Made by a program: the position numbers and the translations under genes. 63,229 nucleotides of DNA from Lachnospiraceae bacterium (GTDB lineage: Bacteria; Bacillota; Clostridia; Lachnospirales; Anaerotignaceae), in NCBI GenBank assembly GCA_003543235.1, contig DPJA01000003.1:1-63229 (forward strand). Reading direction: 5' to 3'. Positions 42,605-51,600 of the stretch are shown one piece after another; the first letter of the stretch is position 1; each line of letters opens with the position of its first letter. The notes under the pieces are model-generated. The model ran no database searches and was not told the DNA's origin. It saw nothing but the letters and a program-made list of their open reading frames with translations.

Positions 42605-43411
42605 TCAAATCTTTCGATATGTTGCTGGCATAAGATATTTGTAAGGAGTTGTTACTTTGTTCAGTGCTTCGGAATGACCTATAAGCAGATAGCCACCATT
42701 ATTTGTTGCACCGTAAAAACGATTAACAAGTGCATCCTTAGTTGGTTGGTCAAAATATATCATTACGTTGCGGCAAAACACAACATCAAATTGCAGCCTA
42801 AACTTAATAGGGTCCATAAGGTTAAAAGTTTTAAAAATGACAGAGGATTTTAGTTCTGGTGTTACTTCAAATCTTCCATCGTCTAATTTTTTAAAATATT
42901 TTTTAACCCATTTAGTTGGCATTTCTTTTAAAGAATCAGCAGAATAAATGCCAGCTTGTGCCTGAGTAAGTACGTTTTGAGATATATCTGTTGCCAAAAC
43001 ACGTGTATCCCATTTAGCAGCATTATGACCAAGAAATTCTTTCATAAGAATAGAAAGAGTATAAGGCTCTTGTCCTGTGGAACAGCCAGCACTCCAAATG
43101 CTTAAAACCTTATCCTTTTTCTTTTCCACAAGGTATGGAAGTATAGTATCTCTAAAATAATCAAAGTGCATTTGTTCTCTCATAAAAAAAGTATAGTTGG
43201 TAGTAAGCTTGTTAAGCATAACATCAATATCATTTTTGTTTGCTTTTGTAAGAATAAAATCAACATACTGAGTAAAATTGGCAAAACCGTTGGAAAGCAA
43301 TGTGGACCCAAGGCGTCCTTCAATAAGTTGCTTTTTTTTTGAAAGATTTATACCGTAATTTTTATGAATATATGTATAAAGACGTAAAAAATCTTTTTCA
43401 GTTAAAGTCAT
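42605..43411 (-). CDS. cheR: Chemotaxis methyltransferase CheR
   Basis: CheR methylates receptor glutamates with S-adenosylmethionine. This 268-residue protein has the N-terminal helical domain (KDFLRLYTYIHKNYGINLSKKKQ), the SAM site (LSIWSAGCSTGQEPYTLSILM) and FDVVFCRNVMIYFDQPTKDALV. ATG 43411 is preferred; an in-frame TTG lies 15 bases upstream close to the cheW stop. Confidence 0.97.
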   Translation of the reverse strand: MTLTEKDFLRLYTYIHKNYGINLSKKKQLIEGRLGSTLLSNGFANFTQYVDFILTKANKNDIDVMLNKLTTNYTFFMREQMHFDYFRDTILPYLVEKKKDKVLSIWSAGCSTGQEPYTLSILMKEFLGHNAAKWDTRVLATDISQNVLTQAQAGIYSADSLKEMPTKWVKKYFKKLDDGRFEVTPELKSSVIFKTFNLMDPIKFRLQFDVVFCRNVMIYFDQPTKDALVNRFYGATNNGGYLLIGHSEALNKVTTPYKYLMPATYRKI

Positions 43412-43432
43412 AACAATATCACCCAAATCTTA

Positions 43433-43915
43433 TTATTTTGAATTAACGAGAAGTTTGCAGTCCATGCAGAAGATAACTGTTCCATCAGCAAGAGTAGTCA
43501 TTCCACTTATAAATTCCTGACTCTTTGATGGCGGAGGAGTAACCTTGTTTTCAATATCAAATACTTGAAGAACTACGTCTACAAGTATTCCTATAGCAAT
43601 GGAATCAACCTCTAAGATAATTACACAGCTTGAAGATGATGGCTCTGCGGCAGGTTTATTCATACGAAGACGAATATCTATAATAGGTATAATTTGTCCA
43701 CGAAGATTTATTATACCTTGTACATAGTCAGGCACACGTGGAAGCATGGTTACGGTATGGTTGGTAATGATTTCTATTACATTATCAATAGGAATACCAA
43801 AAACAAGGCCATCTGAAATAAATGTGAGATATTTTTTGGAGTTGTCATTGGAAGTACCCAATGTATCTATATCAAACTCATTTATATTCTTTTCAGCGTA
43901 AAGCTCGTTTGTCAT
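43433..43915 (-). CDS. cheW: Chemotaxis coupling protein CheW
   Basis: This 160-residue adaptor links receptors to CheA. It has the typical KYLTFISDGLVFGIPIDNVIEII, PDYVQGIINLRGQIIPIIDIRLRM and LVDVVLQVFDI. It starts at ATG 43915 after AAGGAGG, 14 bases after the cheA stop. Confidence 0.96.
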   Translation of the reverse strand: MTNELYAEKNINEFDIDTLGTSNDNSKKYLTFISDGLVFGIPIDNVIEIITNHTVTMLPRVPDYVQGIINLRGQIIPIIDIRLRMNKPAAEPSSSSCVIILEVDSIAIGILVDVVLQVFDIENKVTPPPSKSQEFISGMTTLADGTVIFCMDCKLLVNSK

Positions 43916-43929
43916 AATTAAAATCCTCC

Positions 43930-46023
43930 TTAAAATGCGTACATTGAAGCGGCATGAAGGTTTAAAATGTCCAGAATAATGCTGATATTGCCATCACCTA
44001 GAATTGTACAGCCTGCAATGCCTGCGTCTTTGATGTTGAAGCTGTTAAGGTAAGCTGGAAGTGGTTTAACAACAACCTGCTGTTTACCTATCAAATCATC
44101 TACAAACAGACAGTAAGATTTATCACTGGATTCAACCCAGACAAAAATTCCGTCTTCTACATCTACCACCTGTGTACTTATGTTGTAAAGGTTATGAAGT
44201 CTGACAATAGGGTAAAAATTACCCATGCGTTCAACAATTTCGTTGCCCATTGAATCTAAAATAACGTCCTCTTTTGACACCTTAAAGGACTGGCGGATAT
44301 GTGTAATTGGAATGGTAAATATAGAGTTGCCAACTGCAACATCCATGCCATCTACAATTGCCATGGTTAAAGGGATTTTTAATGAAATACAAGTTCCTTC
44401 GCCCAATTCGCTGGAAATAGAAATAACTCCGCCAACCTTTTCAATATTCTGCTTTACAACATCCATACCAACGCCACGACCAGAATATTCCGTTACAACC
44501 TCGTTGGTTGAAAAGCCAGGTGCAAGTAAGAGATTTAAAATTTCACGTTTTGAATATTCGCTTTCAGGCTTTGTTAATAAGCCGTTTTTCTTTGCCTTTG
44601 CAAGCACCTTAGTAGTATCTACACCTGTGCCGTCATCTGTTATTGTAATAATAACATCGCTGCCAGTGTGTTGGGCCTCAAGGATAATTTCGCCTTGTGT
44701 ATCTTTGCCAAGATTAATACGGTCTTGTACATCTTCTTCAATGCCGTGGTCCATAGCGTTTCTCACAATGTGCATAAGAGGGTCGTTGATGCTGTCAACA
44801 ATGGTTTTATCAAGCTCGGTGTTTTCGCCTATTATTGTAAGACGAACATCTTTATTTGTTTTTTGGCACATATCTCGCACAATACGGTTCATTTTATTAA
44901 AAACACCAGAAACAGGAATCATTCTTATGGACATGGTTATATCTTGAAGTTCATCCGTAAGTTTTCTAAGTTGTCTAGCGGATTTTGTGAAGTTATCAAG
45001 CTTTAAGCCTTTAAGTTCTGGTGAAGCTGTAACCATAGATTCGGTTATAACAATTTCGCCAACAATAGCCATAAGGCTGTCCAACTTGGAAAGGTTAACG
45101 CTAATTATGCTTTGTTTTGTCTGTGTTTGGTGATTTGGTGCTTTGCTTCCAGCCTTTTGAGCATTATCTCCAGAGGAAGTATTTTGCAGAATTTCTTCTT
45201 TAACCTCTGTTTCTTCAATCTTTTCTGTTTTTATAGTTGCTTTTTTTACGTTAGGGTTTAAAATAACCTCAAAAGAGGCAACATTAAGGGCTTCTTTAAG
45301 CACCTGAACAACTTTTTCAACAAATTCTTCTTTTTGGATACAAAGGAAAAAGCCATGGTCTATTATGTAGTTGCAGGTTTCAGAATTTTCTTCAATATCC
45401 GCAGGGATACAGGTAAAGTCTTCACCTATCACTTCTTTTACAGCGGTTTTAATCATAAATGCACGAAGGTGTTCCATGCCACAGCCGTCGTCAAAGAAAA
45501 TCTGTATAAGATAGGCAGCATCGGATTCTGGCAAATCAGTATTAATATCTTTAGGTTTCAGGTCAGATATAGGGGTTTCAACAATGGGTTCGACTGTTTC
45601 TACGGGATTTCCTTTCATTTTTTCAATAAAGGTATTAATATCGGTTATAAATTGGTCGATATTATCTGAGAGGACTTCGTTATTTTCGATTTTTTCAGTT
45701 TGGCTACGCATAAAATCGTTTGAACGAAACATAAGGTTAAAAAGTTCGGTTCGCAACTCTTCGCTGAAAGACTCGACGCAGTTATTTTCTCTGAAAATAA
45801 AGAATAAATCTTCGATTCGGTGAGCCAGTTTTGCCAATGAGTCAAATTCCATCATAGCAGATGAACCTTTTATTGTGTGCATGATACGGAATATTTCATT
45901 TATACTATCTGTACTGAAGGATTTCTCTTTTTCGGATTCAAGCATGATTTCCTCAAGTTGTTCCAAAAGAGTGTTGGTTTCGAATAAAAACATATCCAAC
46001 ATACTTTCCATGCCATTGTTCAT
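43930..46023 (-). CDS. cheA: Chemotaxis histidine kinase CheA
   Basis: This 697-residue kinase phosphorylates CheY, CheB and CheV. P1 (about 4-110) has phospho-acceptor His49 in IMHTIKGSSAMM. A divergent P2-like region (about 165-285) follows, then the P3 dimerisation region (SVNLSKLDSLMAIVGEIVI). The P4 kinase domain shows MHIVRNAMDHGIEE, ITDDGTGVD and EYSGRGVGMDVVKQNIE. P5 is the CheW-like C-terminus. ATG 46023 is chosen after AAGGCGGTG. It is divergent from the FliK-like gene and leads the che operon. Confidence 0.97.
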   Translation of the reverse strand: MNNGMESMLDMFLFETNTLLEQLEEIMLESEKEKSFSTDSINEIFRIMHTIKGSSAMMEFDSLAKLAHRIEDLFFIFRENNCVESFSEELRTELFNLMFRSNDFMRSQTEKIENNEVLSDNIDQFITDINTFIEKMKGNPVETVEPIVETPISDLKPKDINTDLPESDAAYLIQIFFDDGCGMEHLRAFMIKTAVKEVIGEDFTCIPADIEENSETCNYIIDHGFFLCIQKEEFVEKVVQVLKEALNVASFEVILNPNVKKATIKTEKIEETEVKEEILQNTSSGDNAQKAGSKAPNHQTQTKQSIISVNLSKLDSLMAIVGEIVITESMVTASPELKGLKLDNFTKSARQLRKLTDELQDITMSIRMIPVSGVFNKMNRIVRDMCQKTNKDVRLTIIGENTELDKTIVDSINDPLMHIVRNAMDHGIEEDVQDRINLGKDTQGEIILEAQHTGSDVIITITDDGTGVDTTKVLAKAKKNGLLTKPESEYSKREILNLLLAPGFSTNEVVTEYSGRGVGMDVVKQNIEKVGGVISISSELGEGTCISLKIPLTMAIVDGMDVAVGNSIFTIPITHIRQSFKVSKEDVILDSMGNEIVERMGNFYPIVRLHNLYNISTQVVDVEDGIFVWVESSDKSYCLFVDDLIGKQQVVVKPLPAYLNSFNIKDAGIAGCTILGDGNISIILDILNLHAASMYAF

Positions 46024-46153
46024 AAATTGCACCGCCTTAATTATAGTTTTATAATGTAAATTAAACATAAATTAAAAAATTCACTTGTCTTATGTTTATT
46101 TAATCGACAAGGTTTTGAAAAAAATAATAGTTTTGTGAAAGAAGGTGAACATC
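46024..46153. promoter_or_regulatory. Divergent cheA/FliK-like gene promoter region
   Basis: CTTGTC (46084-46089) and GACAAG (46106-46111) form an inverted repeat across a 16-base AT-rich spacer, midway between the two starts. This suggests a shared regulator site. No clear sigma-D box was found on either strand. Confidence 0.35.
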
Positions 46154-47569
46154 GTGTCAGATGTTTTAAAGGTTTCTACACCGTTATCGGGGTATGAAAA
46201 TACAAGTAAAGGCAACCCCATTTCTACCACAGATGCAAACATAAAAAATGTAAATGATGTTAGCAAGGTTACAAGACTCGATGGTCAATCGTCAAATGCG
46301 GATTATAGTGAAAATCAGCTTTTATTGCCACATAATTCAAATTTTGATGGTTTCATAAAAGCGTTAAAAGGCAATCCATTTGTTACAGATGTGATGAAAG
46401 ACCTGCTTTTTGTTGAAATGGAAAACCTAGTAAAATCCGGTATTAACGAAAACTTTGCAGAAGAAATATCTCAGTTTTTGGAAATGATTAAAATATCAGA
46501 AGATAAGCTGCCTGATTTTTTAAAAACCCAAATGCAAGCTTCAGCAAAATTTCAAGGTCCATTTTTTCAAATCTTACGCAGAGCATTGTCAGAGACAAAT
46601 TCTTCAAACCTTTCATTTAGAATACTAGAATTTATTAAAAAATACAATGATTTTACATCGAATGGTCACGTTTTAAATGAAATTTTTTCAAATTTAAACA
46701 ATATAACCCAATATATGCCCGCAAGTTTTGCCAAAAATTTGTTGAATATTATGGAAAATCTTGATTCCAGTGCCCCAAATACTGATTTATCTTCTAATAC
46801 CGAAGTGTTAAAAAAGGAGATTATCCCTTTTTTGTCCCAATATGTAAAGACAACTAACGATTTTGGAAAGGTGAGGGACTTGATTACAGCCCTTACCCTT
46901 AATATTGCAAGGTACGAAAATGGAAGTAAAGAGGGTTTTTTAGGTGCATTTAAAGAACTTTTAGGTTATAATACTATAAAAGAAAAACTTGGAAATGGTG
47001 ATGCTGATAAATTGATGGGGATTTTGATGCAGATGGAAGGGAAAAAGTCAGACGCAAATCCATTGCAGGACAAGCTGATTTCTATTTTGAAAAAAGGAAT
47101 AAATGGTGATGCAGGATATGAAAATATTGATAATTTTAAAAACATTCTTACATCTACTTTAATTAACGAAAGCGTTTATATGCCACTTTTGCACACAATG
47201 CTGCCGCTAAATATAAATGGAAATATGATGTTTTCAGAACTTTGGGTGGACCCAGACGATAAATCTGGAAAGGCTGCACAGGGTGATAAGAAAAAAGAAA
47301 AGTTTTTAATTAAATTTGATATTAAAGAAGTTGGCTTTTTTGACCTTATTATTTTACATGACAACGGAAATGTTGATTTGCAAATTTTCTGCCCTGATAA
47401 GCTTATGGGTATGGTAAAAGTGATTCAATCGGGACTTTTAGGCATTATTGAACAAAATGGAATGTCTGTAAAATCCCTTTCGGTAAAAAAAGGCAAGGAA
47501 CCCATAACCATTTCAGAGGTGTTTCCTAAAATCTATGAAAGGAAAAATGCCGTTAATGTCAGGATATGA
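46154..47569 (+). CDS. Second FliK-like (YlqG-type) protein
   Basis: This 471-residue protein starts at GTG 46154 after AAGAAGGTG. The N-terminal part is helical and Asn-rich, including FIKALKGNPFVTDVMKDLLF. The C-terminal third (about 350-470) resembles the hook-length domain loosely: beta-strands in FLIKFDIKEVGFFDLIILHDNGNVDLQIFC and VIQSGLLGIIEQNGMSVKSLSV. The next gene encodes an isolated FlhB C-domain, the same order as ylqG-ylqH of Bacillus, which supports the call. It may interact with that FlhB-like protein. It overlaps the next gene by about 23 bases. The role is unproven. Confidence 0.6.
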   Translation: MSDVLKVSTPLSGYENTSKGNPISTTDANIKNVNDVSKVTRLDGQSSNADYSENQLLLPHNSNFDGFIKALKGNPFVTDVMKDLLFVEMENLVKSGINENFAEEISQFLEMIKISEDKLPDFLKTQMQASAKFQGPFFQILRRALSETNSSNLSFRILEFIKKYNDFTSNGHVLNEIFSNLNNITQYMPASFAKNLLNIMENLDSSAPNTDLSSNTEVLKKEIIPFLSQYVKTTNDFGKVRDLITALTLNIARYENGSKEGFLGAFKELLGYNTIKEKLGNGDADKLMGILMQMEGKKSDANPLQDKLISILKKGINGDAGYENIDNFKNILTSTLINESVYMPLLHTMLPLNINGNMMFSELWVDPDDKSGKAAQGDKKKEKFLIKFDIKEVGFFDLIILHDNGNVDLQIFCPDKLMGMVKVIQSGLLGIIEQNGMSVKSLSVKKGKEPITISEVFPKIYERKNAVNVRI

Positions 47570-47867
47570 TGAGAAATTTAAAAAAACAGCAGTAGCGTTG
47601 AAGTATGAGCAGGATAACAGTACCTCTGCACCTATTATTGTTGCATCTGGTATGGGCTATACTGCCGAAAAAATCATGGAGGTAGCATCTCAAAACGATA
47701 TACCAGTGTATGAAGATACTTCTTTGGCAACAATGCTTTCTAGATTGAATTTAGGAGCAGAAATACCACCAGAGCTTTATAAGGCAATTGTGGATATATA
47801 TATATATTTTCTTAATTTTTCACCTAATAAGCTTAGTAATAAAGAAACGGATGTAAACAAGGACTGA
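47547..47867 (+). CDS. FlhB C-domain homologue (YlqH/FhlB type)
   Basis: This 106-residue soluble protein resembles the cytoplasmic C-domain of FlhB: KTAVALKYEQDNSTSAPIIVASGMGYTAEKIMEVASQNDIPVYEDTSLATMLSRLNLGAEIPPELYKAIVDIYIYFL. It lacks the membrane half and begins just after where NPTH cleavage would occur (only VALKYE remains). It could replace the cleaved FlhB fragment in the export gate. ATG 47547 is preferred (AAAGG upstream); ATG 47535 and 47556 are possible. Confidence 0.85.
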   Translation: MPLMSGYDEKFKKTAVALKYEQDNSTSAPIIVASGMGYTAEKIMEVASQNDIPVYEDTSLATMLSRLNLGAEIPPELYKAIVDIYIYFLNFSPNKLSNKETDVNKD

Positions 47868-47900
47868 GGGATTAAAAGGACTACTGGGGGATAAGGGATT

Positions 47901-48647
47901 ATGTCAATTAGATGTTTAATATTGGATGAAAAAAACAGTATAACAGATTATGCAGAGTTAAACTATCCACCTGAAGGTGGAGCAACGATAGTACCTTTTG
48001 CAGCTGAAACTGCAGAAATGTTTGATAAGGGAGATGTTGTAAAATTTCAGTACGAAAATAAATTTGATAAGGTCTTTGATGGTGTTGTTAAGAAAAATAA
48101 AAAAAATACACTTTATTTAGATAACGTAAGGTCCATAACAAACATATTGCAGGAAGATTTAAGAATTGAGATATTTGTAGATGGAGTTCTTACATTTGAA
48201 CAAAAGAATAAAGAGAAAAAAGAAGAGAAAAAAGAAAATAAAGATGAAAATGGAAATGTAATTGAAGATGAAAATGAAGATATAAATGAAGATGGAAATG
48301 AAAGTGAAGAGGAAGAGCTGAATGAAGAGGAAACTGAGGACGAAATAGAAACATTCAGCGTTGATATTACTGTAAAGGATGTAAGTTCTGGCGGAATGGG
48401 TTTTTATTGCAGAGAAAATTTGCCTATGGACAGGATATATGAATATATTGCTGAATGGGGGGCTACACCGATTATTACAAAAGTAAAGCTTTTGCGTAAG
48501 GAGAAGCTGGATAGCTATACCTATTCTTATGGCTGCAAATTTGTAGATTTGTATGCAGATGAAGAAAGTATATTAAGAGGTGGAGTTTTTGCTATTCAGG
48601 CGAGAAGATGCCAGGACAGGAAGAGGCGAGAAAATGATATTGTTTAA
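47901..48647 (+). CDS. PilZ-like domain protein with acidic insertion
   Basis: This 248-residue cytoplasmic protein has an N-terminal beta domain (about 1-75, YcgR-N-like: GATIVPFAAETAEMFDKGDVVKFQY). A PilZ-like domain follows, with Arg88 in LRIEI and the D.S..G motif at Asp160-Gly165 (VKDVSSGGMGF). The first Arg of the usual RxxxR is Gln84, so c-di-GMP binding is uncertain. Between the two motifs is a Lys-then-Glu/Asp/Asn-rich insertion (about 101-150) from an A-rich DNA stretch. It overlaps the SLH gene start by 14 bases. Confidence 0.75.
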   Translation: MSIRCLILDEKNSITDYAELNYPPEGGATIVPFAAETAEMFDKGDVVKFQYENKFDKVFDGVVKKNKKNTLYLDNVRSITNILQEDLRIEIFVDGVLTFEQKNKEKKEEKKENKDENGNVIEDENEDINEDGNESEEEELNEEETEDEIETFSVDITVKDVSSGGMGFYCRENLPMDRIYEYIAEWGATPIITKVKLLRKEKLDSYTYSYGCKFVDLYADEESILRGGVFAIQARRCQDRKRRENDIV

Positions 48648-51600
48648 AAGGGCAGGCTTAAAATTCGCAAAGCAAAGTGTGGCTTGTCTGTTAACGGCAA
48701 GCATTGTTCTTTCAAATATGCCCGCAATACCTTTTTTAAATTATGGAACAAAGCAGACTATGGCGGCAGAGTATAACATGGGTACTGAAAATCACTGGGC
48801 AAAATCATATATGCTTAATCTGTATGACAGAGGGCTTATGCGTGGCGATTTAAACGGTAATCTAAATCCTGACAAAAATATTACACGTGCAGAGTTTGTT
48901 TCCATTGTAAACAGGGCATTTGGATATACTTCAAAATCAAGCAAAAATGCGTTTAAAGATATTTCGGGAACCGAATGGTATGCAGATGATGTTAACACTG
49001 CATATGAACAAGGCTATTTTGCAGGTGACGGCAAGGGTAATTCCAATGCAAAAAGTGAGCTTACAAGAGAACAGGCAGTTGCAATTATTTGCAGAAATCT
49101 TAATGTAGATGAAGAGCAAGGTGAAAACTTCTCCTTTAAGGATAGCAGAACTATACAAAACTGGAGTAAGGGCTATATAAATACAGCCACACAAAAAGGC
49201 TATATTTCTGGCTATAAGGACAGTACCTTTAGACCATCCAAAAGTATAACCCGAGGCGAAGCGTCCAAGGTGTTATCAGACGCATTGGGTGAGATTATAA
49301 ATCAGTCTACAGAAAAATCACTGGGCTATTATCATGGCAATGTTACAATTTCAGAGTCTGGCGTAACTTTAAAGGATAGCGTTATAACAGGCGACCTTTA
49401 TATAACAGAAGGCGTTGGACTAGGACAAATTTATCTTAACAATGTTAGTGTTCTTGGGCAAATAATTATAAGCGGAACTGGTGAAAGCTATGCAGGTGAA
49501 AGCAGTGTTAACTGCACTGATTGTTATGCTGCTGAAATGATTATAGCAGGAAAAAGTGGAAAGCCAAAAACTGTTAAAATACAGGGAGATACAACTGTGT
49601 CCAATGTAAGGGTTTCTTCAAATGCTTTTCTTGAGGAACTTTCAAACAGAGATGGCGGATTTCAAGAAATTGAGCTTGAGGGCGAAGAGGGTACGTCCCT
49701 TCAACTTTCAGGCGATTTTAAAAGTGTTACAATTAAAGGAGAGAAAAACTATCTTTCACTTAATTCGGGAACTGTAGACAAGGTTATTGCAGATGAGCTT
49801 GGTGCAGACAGTACAGTTTATTTACAAGAAGATACATATATTGACCAATTGCTGCTTGACGTTGCCACTACGGTAAACGGACCAGGTGAAGTTGGATATT
49901 TAAAAGTAAATGCTTCTGGGGTAACAACGCAAATGATTCCTGAAGATGTTGAGATAAGACCAGGTCTTAATGCTACAGTTGCAGGGACTGTTATGGACAG
50001 CAACGATGCCGAGGAGTCATCATCTTTCCCAATTATTTTATCAGGCTATCCTTTGGCTAAAGACATTGGCACAACAGATGCAAATGTTGTATATAAGGTT
50101 AATAAGCCAGCAACACTTTATTGGGTTGCAAGCCTTTACGATGCCGGAAAGATAGACTCTGATGAAATTATATCACCAAGCAAAAACAACATAAAGATAA
50201 TAAAAAGTGGAAGTATTACGGTTGATTCATCACAGGAATATTCAGTTAAAGTGTCGGGACTTAAAACAGATACTGAATATGTTATATCGTCGGTTATTGT
50301 TGATGACAAGAACGATATTAGCAAGAAAAAGACAGAAATATTTACCACTGTAGATAGTGCAAAAACTGGATTTATGTCGGGTTATCCAAAGGTTAATGAA
50401 TTGGGCAATACATATGCAAACATTAATTATGTTACAACAAAGGACGACAGCAAGGTGTATTGGGCAATTTATCCAAAGGGAACATACACAGTGCCAACAG
50501 CTGCAAACCTTAAAAAACAACAGCTTTTTGGTTATCTTAAAAAAGGTGAAGAAACAGCAAGCACTAAATATAAGGAATATACACTTAGCATTTCGGGCTT
50601 AAAAGAATTGGAAAGTTATGACATTTATATGATGACAGTTGATGATGCTACAGAGTCGGCAGTTTCAAAATTACAGATAACCACCAAAGATTCCACAATT
50701 CCTTATTTTGTAACAGGGTATCCCTATACGGAAGCTGGAAAAAATGATACTTCTGTTAACGTAAAATTTAGGGTTAATGAAGATTCAATGGTTTACTGTG
50801 CATTGTATCCAGAGGATACCACATTTCCTATTGTTACATCGGGAAGTTCTGTTACAGAAACACTGGATAGTGATGAAGCTAAAAATCAGGTTGTAAGTGC
50901 AAAAAATGCAGTTCTAAAGGGAACAAGTAAAAAGACAAATGCTGATACAGAGGAAACACTTACAATATCAGGTATTAAAGCAGATATGGCATATGATATG
51001 TATGTGGTTGCAAAGGATTTGACTGGGAATATTTCTGCTGTTAAAAAGTTATATATTCCTGCAAAGCCAAACTTCCTTAACACATACCCTAAAGCAGCCA
51101 CCATTAAAAATGATTCGGTGGATATACTTGTTGCCCCAACAAAGGATTGTGCAGGGTATTGGGCAGTTCTTCCTAAGGGTAGTGTAGCACCAAGTGAAGT
51201 GGCACTTAAAGGTCAGAAAGTTGCTGGAGCCGTAAGTTTTGGCAAGGTTGAAAATTTCCCTAAGAATATAGAAAGCACTGTACAAGCAACGGGGCTTAAA
51301 GAGCTTACGGATTATGAATTTTACATATTGCTTAGCGATACTCAAAACACATCACCAATATCTGTTGTTAAGTTTAAAACACCAGATATGACACCGTCGG
51401 AATTTTCAGATGGATACCCTATTATGGGTACGGTTACAGATAAAACTGTAGAGGTGCTTTTAAGGGTAAGCGAAGGTGGAAGTGTTTACTATGCACTTTG
51501 CAAAAGAGGTGCAGTTTTCCCTAAGCCAGAAGATGGAACAACTGATTTGCCAGCTTTAGACAGCGATACAGCAATACGACAGGTAATAAGTGGAAATAAC

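Noticed and set aside
44225..44947. Plus-strand ORF of 240 codons inside cheA
   Set aside because: Antisense to the conserved kinase domain and rich in Ser/Thr/Ile without domains.
48580..48633. Upstream in-frame start of the SLH gene inside the PilZ gene
   Set aside because: The signal peptide begins at ATG 48634 with its own binding site; the upstream stretch would add charged residues before the signal.
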